Shown here one piece after another: positions 1-38,855 of a stretch of DNA of 64,000 nucleotides. Source of the stretch: Mansonella perstans (lineage: Eukaryota > Nematoda > Chromadorea > Rhabditida > Onchocercidae); assembly GCA_037074765.1 (NCBI GenBank), contig JBAMDO010000562.1, positions 124,001 through 188,000 on the forward strand. The letters run 5' to 3'. The notes under the pieces were generated by a model. The model worked only from the letters and a program-made list of their open reading frames with translations. It did no database searches and was not told the origin of the DNA. Within the stretch, counting starts at the first letter, position 1, and each line of letters opens with the position of its first letter. The position numbers were made by a program, and so were the translations under genes.

Positions 1-27545
<27,545 letters not shown>

Positions 27546-30500
27546 CTGCAATTTATATTGCTTATTAGTTCATTTGTACCTCAACATAAAGGTCAGTAAG
27601 TTAATTATATGAACAGAGAAGAACATATGTTTCATATTTCATATGAGAAATGGTTAACTTATCCAACCTAATATCACAATAGCAGTTTAACTTCAAAGCC
27701 CAATAAATTCATTATCTCTTACTAAGCCGCTTTATTTGATTTTGCTTGCAATTTGATGGTTGAATATAAATAGTTTAAATTAATTAAATAGATAAGATAT
27801 AACTATCAAGTTATATGAATTAACAACCACTCTTCTGGTGGAATGACCGTAACCTGAAACAAACTTGCTGCTTAGACTCAATTTTGACTATGCATGTTTA
27901 AATTTTAACTTGAACCTAATGTTACTTTAGCCTACAGTCATATTTATATTAAGATCAAAACGACCACTACAACAGAATCTGAAGAGTTCAAATCAGTAGT
28001 CATGGTTTCGACTTTGCATGTTCAAATTTTAACTTGAATCTAAAAAAATGTTTTGAATCTAATCTGGAAGGAAAGTTAATGAAAAATTTTCTTTGATTTT
28101 TAATGAAAAGAAATTCACCAAGGAAAATTAGACTTTTGAATAAAATGAATGCATGTTGAAAAAAGATTTCTTGAAAAAATCTGAAGGTGGTGTGCCGCAA
28201 ACCATTTATTAATTATGAAAATTGGTGGGATAGCTGTGGCATTCACATAAGAGTGCAACTGAACTCTTCACATTTTTAATTGATATTGTTAGCTGATTTT
28301 GGATTTTATAAGTGAATCATGAAACTGTAATGTTATGTATCATGGAAGGAAAAAATTTTATTTCTCTTTCTTCCTCATTGTAATTTCAAGCAAGCGTTTC
28401 CTCACAAATAATTCATCAATGAAAGATGACTTTAAGAAATTATATATTGGGAGTGCAAATGCACTTTTTTAAATCATTTCAGCAAATGATAAAAAGAAAT
28501 AATAGGCCTAGCTTAGATACTAAAACTGCAATTGCATGGGACAAGGACAGTCGAGGAATCGGAAAAATCTTTTTCACCTTCCCAAATCACTCAAATTTTC
28601 TTGTCCATATTTTTTGTCTTCTCAATATCTTTAACTATTTAAATGAGTTTTAAATATCTAAAATATTTAAATTTCCAATATTTGATCTGTGTTATCATAT
28701 GATACTGATGAAATTGTCTAATGATTTTTCTATTAGACTTTGATATCTAATCAAAGGTCGAATTGAACAAGATCCATATTTTCACTGCTTGATCGACCTC
28801 TATAATGATACTGGACTGATAATCGTCTCTGAAGACTAGCAACGTTCTGCTGCTGTTGCTGCTACTGTAGTTATTTCTGGTTAGAAAAATATTTTTTTAT
28901 TCATATCAAAAACAAAAGAGAAGATCGGAACGACCGATGCCCTGCAATTCCGATGGACGAACTATTGTATTAGTCGCTCCTTCTACCAGTTCTCTTCCTA
29001 TCTTCTCTGCTACCGATGAGAGAATCACACCACCAGTTTAACCAACCAACTTTTTTCATTGCTGTACAACATTTTCACTTTTTTTCTATAACGCAATGGA
29101 AAATGAAGCATTACGGTGAAGTTTGCAACGAACAGTCACCAATGAATTGTTATTCTATTTCAAAAGATCACAAATGGTATTTTCTAAAATGTTTTAAAAT
29201 GTTCCCGGAAATGTTACTTTGTAAAAAGAAGTATGCATTCAAGTATGCATTCAGTCTTTCACTGTAATTTGTAAGGAAATAGAGAATGATGGAACATTTT
29301 AAAAAAGAAAGCATCAAGCTTTTAGTAATTACATTGTTACAGATAGTTTTATCCCGAATGCAGAAGGAAGACTTGTTAGCAAAAACCTAAGAAAGATATG
29401 TTATGACACTGATTAGTCGCAATAAATCCATCCCTAATTCCATAATATCCATAAGAATTTGTACCTTTATCGCTAGATTATACTCAGTGCTGTAATGATA
29501 ACGATACAACTGTAGAATCCCTAAGAAAACAGTAGAAAGCTAAATTTGTTCCTATCGCAATGGCATTATTTATTTCAGTTTCCTGATGGTGCAATAAATT
29601 CAGCAGCTACGTCATCATCGGTAACATTATTGAGAAATACGGAAAACTTAATCATAGTGATTAAAAAATTACTTGAAAAATTGAATGAAATAACTGCTAA
29701 TAAATATAATATCTAACAATTAATGACGTGATATTAGAGTAGAGTAAGCTAAGCCATTTACAAATATCATTAATACAACTAAGCCCGAATTACTCAACCA
29801 GTGCACTATATTGAAAATTATTGGTAAGGTAAACTAATGGAGAGTTTCTAACACTTTCATACGCAATAAATTAAACATTCCTTTTCAGGATTTCCGGGAT
29901 TAAATAAAAGTCAGAAGCACTCAACTGACAAGTATTGTCGGAACGTTATCATAACCAATGGGTACATTAGCTAACATTAAGGAGCTATGCTTTTCCTCTA
30001 TCGCTTGTCAGTTTTAATATAATTTAAAGATCTATTCGTAAGACAACACCATGATAACTTGAATCTATTCCATCGAGAGATTACGATGAATTTTGGCTCC
30101 ACAAAGCAAGAGAAAACTAATTGTCGGGAGTGTCATAGTGAGCTAAAGGTTAATGAATAATTCAAATAGATCAATATCACTGTATGGCAGTAAATCATGT
30201 TTAGAAAACACTTGCACCCACTACGTTTTCTAAATTACGTTTAGTAGTGGCGACCTGATTACACAATTATTTTAACAGAATATGCTTCTGACAATGTACA
30301 ATATTTGATAGGATTCCATTAAGCGGTGAGTATATATCATCTCTCTATTTCACCACAAATTACAATGCAACACTTGCACCCATTAATAATTACTGGGTAA
30401 AAGGGCAATCATTCGAAGAGTTTTTGATGACTCCTAGACAGGTATTTGCTGTCTTCTATTCTTTCATATATAATTAATTTTCAAATAAAAATTATTTGAA

Positions 30501-33500
30501 ACTTTCGATATCAAAAGTTATCTCTTCAATTCGCAGAAATACGCTGATGAGACAATTAAAAGTGACCCACTATTATCAGTTTTTAGCTTTTCATTCGGAA
30601 TGTCACTTTTCACGTTGCATTGAAGTCAATGACCATTGTAAAAAAACAGGAAGATAATAAAATCCAATCTATTAGTAACAGTGCTTCAAACTTCACAAAA
30701 CTCATTCGCTTTTTGAATATCGCACTCAAGAAACTCATGTCTGATTCTGTATAAAAAATTACATTTTTCAGTTTTGCAGCAATTTGGTAGCATTTGTACG
30801 TTTGAAAGTAAACAAAAACAAAACAAATCTTCAAATATCTTTTTGAAGCATTATCTTGATATGAAGCGTAAAAGATCATAATCATGCTGAAAAACGTCAA
30901 AAAAGCATTTTTTGTTTTAAGGACTTAATTTTTTAATGCAATTTCGAAAGGACTGATTCTACTAAGGTCAATGCTATAGATTTATTTAGTGTGCAATACA
31001 AGCATTCAGTAGTATCACTCTATTTTTTCATCTAAATGTAAATACTGTAATCCATATAATGAAATAATAAAGCTCCTGTAAATCAAACACTTCCTTCGAT
31101 CCCTTACATAGATTTACATCGATTCAAACGAAATATAAGGCGCAAGATCATCAGGATAAGTTCAAAACACTAAAAGTTGCGGCCAAAGTCATTCAATAAA
31201 GAATGACCGAAACAGCAAAATCATTTCGTACTTTAATACGTTGTGATGTTTGTTACAGGAAAATTTTGTAGGAAGAGCAATAGGTGTAACTCAGGTACTA
31301 CGCGATATAGTGGTCGATTGCGATGAAAAAGTTAGGAAACTAGTAATAATGAAATTCCAGTAGAGAGAGGTTAGGGTTCGAAGTGTTCGGAAATTTAAGA
31401 TTTTAAATGAGAAAGTAATAAAAACCTTGTATAGGTATAAGATCCGGATTAGCTGTCCATGTTCGTTGTACACTTTCCAGTAATATATAACTCAGATAAT
31501 AAAATAACAGTAGCATGCTCTAATATAGAAAATAGTGAAATATAGAATAGATGTGATATATTGTGTTAATCGGTGGTCGTATTGTACGACGACTACTACC
31601 ACATCTGAAATGAAAAGGAACAAAAGTTGATGATTAAATAAGAAGACATTTCAGAAGTTGGGTTGTAATTATGAGCCAGTACTTTGGTATTGAGTAGAAA
31701 AGGAAGAAGTAATAAAAGAGAAAGGAATAGAAAAAGTGCTCTTGATCATTTGCTAAACTGTAAGTGAAAAAAAACATGGCCAATTCATATTTCAATTCCA
31801 TCGAAGGTAATATTGTATCAACATCAGCCTTTGAAATAATGTTTTGGTAGGAACGTTGTTAACAAATGCAACCAACAAACAACATTGCAGCAACTTCCAC
31901 TTCTGTTAACATTTGTGTTAACAAAAGTAAAGCTACAAATTCAGAGAATGGAATCGAACAGTGCTGCGCATATCAGCAGAACAAAAGACAGTATGGGTGA
32001 ATCAATTTCACAGTTCAATTAATAAATATTTGTTTCGAAATTGAAACTAACAAGAATTAAGAAGCAAGGAGAAAGAAAAAGAAATCACTATAGTGGGAGG
32101 CGGGGGAGGGTGGAAACAAGGTAGCCCCACCCTACCTTAATCATTACTAACTAGGTAAAGCAAAATGATGTTGGGGTATGTAGCGGAGAGAGGCGGGGGA
32201 TACGGGTATGTTTAACAAATTCTCTCAGTTGATGACAATAACGATAACGATGGCACCCCTCCTCGATCCCCTTCGCATCATCACTCCACACCTCAATCGA
32301 CAACACCGGTCATGTCCCAACACTGCTCTCTTTACCGACCGATAACAACATCGTTACTAATAGCGCACCTTTATTTTCTTTCAACTCTTCTTAAATAGAC
32401 TCTGCAGCTCATGTTAGTACATGCACCTTACGCACTTCATTATAGAACGGCAGGTGAATCTACTACTGATGTCCTTTGTACTCAGCCATGTTCCAATAGC
32501 TTAACATGAGCTTGTAATCAGTGTCCGGCGTAAGCCATCAATTAGTGATCGTCGTATACCTTCTCTCAATCTTATATCTTCGAAAATTTCAATCTCTCTT
32601 CGGCAGTAATCGATTTGCTTTCATTTCCTTTTCATTGCTCTCCTTGTCCTGCATTGAAACCATGGAAATGATTTATCAGATGATTTAATATTCTCTCAAA
32701 ATTTGCATTAAAATATCAGCAATGATCGATTTCTTGAACACTGAATATGCACGATGTTATCAAAAAATGAGCAAACGCTATCACTGCTGCCAAATGTGTT
32801 TCAAAATGTATTGCATTTAAATAGAGTAATTTGGATTCATTGTATCCAATTTTACTAAACTTATACTGGACAATCGAAATTTTGATATTTGAACAACACA
32901 TAGTCAAAAGAGGATCATTCGTTGATCGCGTTACTGACAGTTTTAATTAATGGATGAGAGAGGATCTGAAGATAAGAGTCATATGTATCACTGAAAGAAT
33001 GATAAATCGAATGGTGAAGTTAAAATGGTTACATAGAATGCTTAAAAATTACTGATATGCTAGTTAGTTAAAAGCGAGGAAAAGGGGGAATGGGATTTAT
33101 TCAGCTTCTTGTATGAAAAATTGGGCTTTTTTTTAAAATAGCATATAACGTTGAAATTGCCTGTAAGCTTTCTAGAAATGTAAGATAAATCAGACTCTCA
33201 TCTCTCAATTCTAATACAGTCTCGAAATGCGATGCTTCCAACGATCATGGCACCTCAAACATAACTATCGGGGATGACAGCAAGATTTCAATCATATAGC
33301 ACATATTAATGCCATCAATACCCACGCATGTGACAGTGCGCAATGCTGCTCAGAATACCACCATAGGAAGTTGTCATTAGTCTTGTCAACGAACTAAACA
33401 GCCATCATCACCTCACTATAACAAACCTGATTTTGAAAGAGCAGAGAGTAGAAAGCGACCATTCATCCACTCATCATCCATCGTCCGCAATTCAGTCTTT

Positions 33501-34174
33501 CTTTCATTCGGCATCAGTCCATTACATTTATATAGGTAACATAATGATCACACTGTTACGAGTATTGAGGAAACGGCATATCACAATTGAACATCATTTT
33601 CTTCATTCACACATTTAAAACGAAGTTAATGGCCCAGGTAGAAACTTACGAAGGAATGATCACCTTGGATGACCTCGACACAGACTTAAAAACTTACACA
33701 ATATTCAGTGGGAAAAAGCCAACTATGCAAATTATGCATTTTTGGAACTTAACTAAAGAAATTACCTTAACAAGAGCAGAAAGAAACTGCATTAGCTTAA
33801 AGAAAGTTACATCATCATTATTTTTCAGCAGACAACTTCAGACTGTTTAAATGCAATGTTTAAGATCTATATTCAAGATTTATCGAAAATACATAGGAAT
33901 AATCAAATAAAACGAGCAACAAAATATTTGAAAAGAATAAATTGGCTCTCACGATTCATTACAGTAGAAACAAATTTCTTCCAAATATTGAGTTAATAAT
34001 AATTAGTAACTCATTATTAAACAAATGCTGAAGAGCATTTTTAATAAAAAATCATACTTTCTAATGATTTATATACATATATCTACCTAGTACCATTAGT
34101 TCAATTATATAAGAAAATAAGTGAAAGATTGTAAAACTCAAATGTTCTCCTCTATTCTCATCTTAGTTTTCTTT
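27546..34174. other. Intergenic region upstream of lrp-1, no supported gene
   Basis: These 6.6 kb are AT-rich and carry no ORF with a recognisable domain. The missing 5' exon(s) of lrp-1 should lie somewhere here. A weak candidate is an acceptor-bounded segment at about 27815-27845, minus strand, whose phase could fit, but its donor is poor. There is an imperfect 35-bp direct repeat (27885-27920 and 28008-28042) and a GC-rich island at 32090-32345. The ORF at 33628-33850 plus has no recognisable similarity and no exon context. Confidence 0.6.
32090..32345. promoter_or_regulatory. GC-rich island, possible promoter or isolated exon
   Basis: In otherwise AT-rich DNA this stretch has a G-rich run (GGGAGGCGGGGGAGGGTGG at about 32096-32115). 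Part of it can pair with CCACCCT about 13 bases downstream to form a hairpin. A C-rich segment follows (32251-32345). On the plus strand an acceptor-like TCTCTCAG at about 32221-32228 precedes an open stretch reading DDNNDNDGTPPRSPSHHHS. It might be the distal promoter or first exon of lrp-1 on the opposite strand, or part of an unannotated gene. Nothing settles this. Confidence 0.25.
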
Positions 34175-36897
34175 TTAACAACAATATCCATCCTCATAAC
34201 TTTCCAAATCGGGTACTTCGTCTATGTTAAATAAATCCTCATTAATTTCCATATTTCCAATGCCAATAGCAGTTTCTTCCCACTGAAATTATGGAAATTG
34301 TAGATGAAATACTTCAAATGAGCAAAAGTTAATCATTGGAAAACGCATTCTTGTTAGGGACGCTTTTATAGCTTTCGATGAAACTTACAAATAGAGATAT
34401 ATTTTAGATAAATACGGCAAATTTCATTTAATCTGATAAAAAAAAAACGTAAACTAGAAGAAGTAAACCAAAACCTCATCCAGATCGTCATCCAGCATGT
34501 GTCCTTCATCATCGATGCAGTAAAATGTACGTTCATCAATTTCAAATGCTTTTATCTCTAACTAAATAAAATACTATAATAGTGAGCAGAAATAAACTTG
34601 TTATTATATACTAAGCTCAAAAATGCATCGAAAAAAGTGAAACATGAAAACAAAAAAATCCTGCTATGAAAATTATGAAAGAACGAAATGTCGCTTCTTT
34701 CAAAAATCTCTTCTGCTATTAATGTTTATAGCAAAATGGAGTGCATAATAAGTAAATAAAAAACCTCATCATTATCTTCCTCTTGAAATCCCCTCTCAAA
34801 TGCAATACCATCTTCCATATCTCCTTCATCCTGCACCATCAGTTCTGGATCGTACGTGAACAAATCACGACCACTCATTCCGATCTACAACATCCAAATA
34901 TCTTGAAGTGAAAATACAAAAATTTGTGTGAAAATATCGAATTTATTATGTGAAAAAACATTAACAATAAGCTTCACGTAGTTAATGAAGAATAACAATA
35001 TTTAATCAGCATCAAATTTTGTTGCAGTTTCCTGTCATTAAGTTCGAAGAATAACGCTATTTCGAATAAGACGACGTATTTAAAAAAATTATAAGACCTT
35101 TAAAAATTAAAACAGAACTGAAAAATAGGTGCACTAGTAAACTAGGCAAGTCTCACCGATTTGCCCGTCTTAATATTTTTTTTTTCTCTTTCTCTTCTTT
35201 TGCAATTTTCCTTTTCCGTTCTCGCAACTTCTTTTTCTTCCAGCAGATAAATGTTTCCAGCGTCACTTTTGTGAGGCTTTCTGCCTTAAGTTGTGCACGC
35301 TGAAATGTCAAGTGTAAAGAACAAAAATAATACGAAATTTTGAAAGCTTTGAACACCCTCAAAACTTTAAATACAATACCTCCTTTTCAATGAGTTCTTC
35401 CAAGCTAATTTCGTTCAGCCGTTTGTGCTCTTCCAACTTCTTCCTATCTTTTTTTAGAATATAACCTGATGGCAAAGCATGCCTATAAATGCAACCGGTA
35501 CCATTTGGACATTCCCAAAACCAACCATATTTGCTGTTCTCAACAGCTTCCAGAAAATATTTACAAACCTGGAAAAAACCAAAATTCATATCACTGAGGA
35601 AAAAACCAAAATTCATTGTTAAATACACTTACAATATCTGTTTGATTCGGCTTTTTCCTATCGTGTTCTCCATGTTTTTTCTCGGCAACTTCGCTTAATT
35701 TTGACTCGTCCCATTCATCTACGTTTTCTAGAATAGCTAAGGTTCATGAACCTCGTCACTAAGGTACATTAGTATAGGACGAAAGTCAATATTAAAAAAA
35801 ATATATAAATTCTCAAAGAAACTAAAAGAAAATATCATTTTAATAGAGTAACGAGTTGATTATAGCAGAAAAAAACGGTTTCCTTCTAACTTCCTTTCCT
35901 TTACTTCAAATGCTGTACTCTTATTGTAGAGAATAAGGGGATGTATAAAATTCACCGTCTTCTTTTGATAAATCTCGGCTGTCAACATACAGATTTTTCT
36001 TGGCTGTTTTCTGGTCCTTCGATAAGTCGTGACTAAATTTGCACCTTTCACCCTTCTGGCACATTCCCTGTTTGTAAAACAGACAAACTACTGATTTAGG
36101 ATCGATGTCTGCAATTGGGAGAAATGAACAAAATGCTCCACGTCAATATCAAAGAAACATCACTATTAATAGATGCTACTGCCCACAGATATAATTAAAT
36201 GTTTTTGATGAAAATGATGTGCAACAAACGGAAACAGATCAGGATTTCCATATTCACCTTTTAAATATTACTTACTTTTGCCATCAACAAAAAGTTTTCC
36301 TAGTAAACATTTAAATCAAAGCATACCTCGCGCCATCTTAGGCATCTCAGTCACCGGCTTTAAAAGTTTATTCAAATCATACAGTTCACCATCAGCTGTT
36401 TTCTTCTTAGCTTTATCTGTATCAGTTTTCACATTGTGTTTAATCTGCAAAACAAGATAACTCATTTAAAAATCAAATCCAAATAAAAGCCAAGTAGTAA
36501 GCCTGTTATTATGTGATACAACTTTCATCCCCTATCTTTGCATATATACAATGAACAAAAGGTGTCACCACAGCATTGTGCTTCATAAATGATGTTCTAG
36601 AAAATCACCAAAGGATAACAAGTTCAGTCAAAAAAGCTTTAATATTAAAATTCACTTCAAATTATTAACTCAAAAAAAGAAAGCGAGAAAAGAGTACAGT
36701 AAAATGATCCACAATTATTACAGAGCTGTATTAGATTTGTCACATTAAGCGATGTCACCTGCCTGATTTGTCACTTGTTGCACATATTTCTGTGTCTTTG
36801 CTCCTTTTTTATTTTTCAGTCCAAATGTTTTATCTTCAATTATTTTTTCTTTTTTTTTCTGCTCAGCTTTCTTATTTGGGGCATTCTTTGGCGGCAT
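34175..36897 (-). CDS. zc3h15: ZC3H15/DFRP1 homologue, CCCH zinc-finger partner of DRG GTPase
   Basis: ZC3H15 (DFRP1) stabilises the translation-associated GTPase DRG1 in the cytoplasm (family knowledge). Nine exons: 36763-36897, 36327-36444, 35956-36108, 35633-35727, 35380-35568, 35157-35299, 34765-34884, 34475-34555, 34175-34282. The protein, about 380 aa, starts [19 protein letters not shown]. It has a first CCCH finger (C-x7-C-x5-C-x3-H, with [10 protein letters not shown]), a second around [19 protein letters not shown] and CIYRH, then the conserved [28 protein letters not shown] and GMSGRDLF blocks. It ends in an acidic tail. Intron 1 uses a GC donor (CAG|GCAGGT); the alternative GT four bases on would break the frame. 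Exon 6 contains a run of ten A, after which one base is missing for the frame to reach KTGKS and exon 7. The identification is very secure. Confidence 0.93.
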
Positions 36898-36914
36898 ATT
36901 AAAGAATTTTTTTC
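36898..36914 (-). promoter_or_regulatory. Probable spliced-leader acceptor and 5' UTR of zc3h15
   Basis: Reading the minus strand, AAAGTTTCAG ends at about 36914-36915, and 17 bases later comes the ATG. A consensus 3' splice site this close to the start, with no coding exon upstream, is the usual sign of SL1 trans-splicing in nematodes. This is inferred from position and motif only. Confidence 0.45.
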
Positions 36915-37662
36915 TGAAACTTTAAAAACTATTAGTTACCAGCGATCAATAGACAGAGAAAGTGCGTTAGCGAAATTCTTATAAAAAATACAAATTGTCA
37001 CAAGATTTCTTTGCTTGTCGAAATTTGTATTTTCATAATCTATAATGGGAAACAAGGTTTAGAAGTACTAAATTAATCTATACTGGGAAACAAGATAAAA
37101 GGATCCAGTTAAGATCTATAAAAAAAAGTAAAATGTAAACAGCTAAAATGTAAAAATAGTACAGCATACGTGACTAAATAACAAATTATTTATTTTCAGC
37201 AAATTATTTGGTCATTATTTGGGCACTACAAAACACTTTCAACAATGACCAAACAAACTTTCAACTTGACCTTTCATTTAACTGTAACATCTTACTACGT
37301 AGCACAATAAAGTGGCATTAACGTTGCATGCTGTATTTCGTGAAATGGATACTTACTCAAAATAAGTTAGGTTGATAGGTTGGCTGGCGAGAGATAAAAG
37401 TATCACGGAGATTTCATTGTTCATTTAATGTATCCAGAATGATCACATTAATATCATTTTTATATCATTTTCCAACTGTTTAGGCATAAGCCTTTTATCG
37501 TGCAAGAAAAAGTGCATGTAAAACTTGCACATAAATATTTTAAAGTTGACAATTTGTTAACTTCAATTCGAACTGTACATTAACTCCTTATATATATCAT
37601 CTCTATCACACGTATAATATCTCTATAATATTTGCTTTCAGATTTATATAAATTGTTATGAC
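36915..37662. promoter_or_regulatory. Divergent intergenic region between zc3h15 and the SFT2 gene
   Basis: About 750 bp separate the two divergently transcribed housekeeping genes, so both promoters should lie here. No particular motif is convincing. On the SFT2 side TTTGCTTTCAG ends at about 37641, 21 bases before the ATG, again a likely spliced-leader acceptor. Confidence 0.5.
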
Positions 37663-38855
37663 ATGCTAGAACGCGTTTATAGATTATTTGGTAATGATGA
37701 AAGCGTCGATGTGGCTAGTTTATCAAATCCTCCTACAGATGAAACTTCACAAAATCATGTTTGTTTCTCAATGTTTTCTCTTCCTTCTCTTTCATTTTCA
37801 TTTGCTATAATCATTCAATTCCACTGATGATAAAGTATAAAGGATCACGTAGGTTATTTCTGGAATTATTCAAGTATTAACAATTAAGCAATGAATAGTG
37901 TATTTCATTTTCAGTTCATTTCATCGCTTTCTTGGGATTTACGAGTACAATGTTTTCTGGGATGCCTCTTTCTGTCAATTATATGCTCTTTAGCTGGAAG
38001 CGCTTTACTTTTTACTTGGAGAATTACCGGTTTTACTGTAATGGTATCATTGGGTAGTATTCTATCGCTCTTTGGGTTTGTCGTTATATAAACTATTTTA
38101 AGAATTCATTTTTTTACGAATTTTCTCTCGAATAGTACTATCAATAAAAAGGCGAGAAGTAGTTTAGTTCTTTCTTTTCCTGAATTCATTTTTAGTGATA
38201 GTATTGTTAATTTATTTAGAAATATCTCTCCTTGAAATTGAATCAGGATGAATTAGTATTCGATTTTTGTCTAATAATTTACTTCTTTCAGGACATGTTT
38301 TTTAATGGGTCCTTTAAAACAGTTGCAAAAAATGTTTGAACGAGGGCGTTTCTTGGCATCACTCATGTATTTGCTTTTTATAGTCTTCACATTGCTAGCC
38401 GGTCTTGTTTTTCCGAATCCTCCGCTAGCGCTTATTTTCGTCATTGGACAGTACATTGCAATGGCTTGGTACTCTATAACATACATACCCTTTGCACGGT
38501 ACGACTTTATTCATATTTAACATATATTTGTTTTATAGATATTTTATTATAATGGATACTCGAAGGTGATATCAAAGGGTGTTTTGATAACATTAACCAT
38601 GAATGGTTTATGAAGCATATTCCTATGGAGAAGAAAGTTCTTCATAGCTAGTTAAAGGCTGGATTCCTAGAATCAGAAACCTTATATCCCAGTATCTCGC
38701 AAGGCGGTATAATCTCGTAATCCTGCTGGAAGAGAATAACTTTACAATTTTTTATGGATGATCAACAAGAGTTTGTTATTTGAGTTCTGTTATTTTACTT
38801 ATATAAGCATTTCAGAGAGGCTATATTGTCGCTGTTTTGCAAGTGTTTTAGATGA
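37663..38855 (+). CDS. SFT2-family vesicle transport protein
   Basis: SFT2 proteins are small four-helix membrane proteins of the Golgi that help fusion of endosome-derived vesicles (family knowledge). Four exons, 37663-37758, 37915-38075, 38292-38498 and 38816-38855, join in phase to 504 nt, giving 167 aa; human SFT2D1 is about 160 aa. Recognisable parts are LSWDLRVQCFLGC at the first membrane helix, the family signature CFLMGPLKQLQKMFERGR, two further hydrophobic helices (YLLFIVFTLLAGLVFPNPP and ALIFVIGQYIAMAWYS), the conserved YIPFAR, and a 40-nt last exon giving REAILSLFCKCFR and TGA. A likely spliced-leader acceptor lies 21 bases before the ATG. Intron 3 (38499-38815) contains a fragment of bacterial group II intron reverse transcriptase. 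The gene itself looks intact. Confidence 0.93.
38553..38724 (+). pseudogene. Fragment of group II intron reverse transcriptase/maturase, probably from Wolbachia
   Basis: One frame reads WILEGDIKGCFDNINHEW, then FMKHIPMEKKVLHS, a TAG stop (38649-38651), LKAGFLESETLYPS, SQGGIIS and a TAA stop (38718-38720). This is the LtrA-type reverse transcriptase around the first catalytic aspartate (EGDIKGCFDNI) through the PQGG-I-S motif. A few residues are deleted before QGG, and similarity is lost afterwards. Such maturases occur in many copies in Wolbachia and not in nematode nuclear genes. The fragment lies wholly inside intron 3 of the SFT2 gene, so it is best read as an old nuclear insertion of endosymbiont DNA. 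Two stops and a truncation make it non-functional. The bacterial origin is well supported; the exact donor is inference. Confidence 0.85.

Noticed and set aside
33587..33850. 87-codon plus ORF in the lrp-1 upstream region
   Set aside because: No similarity that I can recognise and no flanking exon; it is likely chance.
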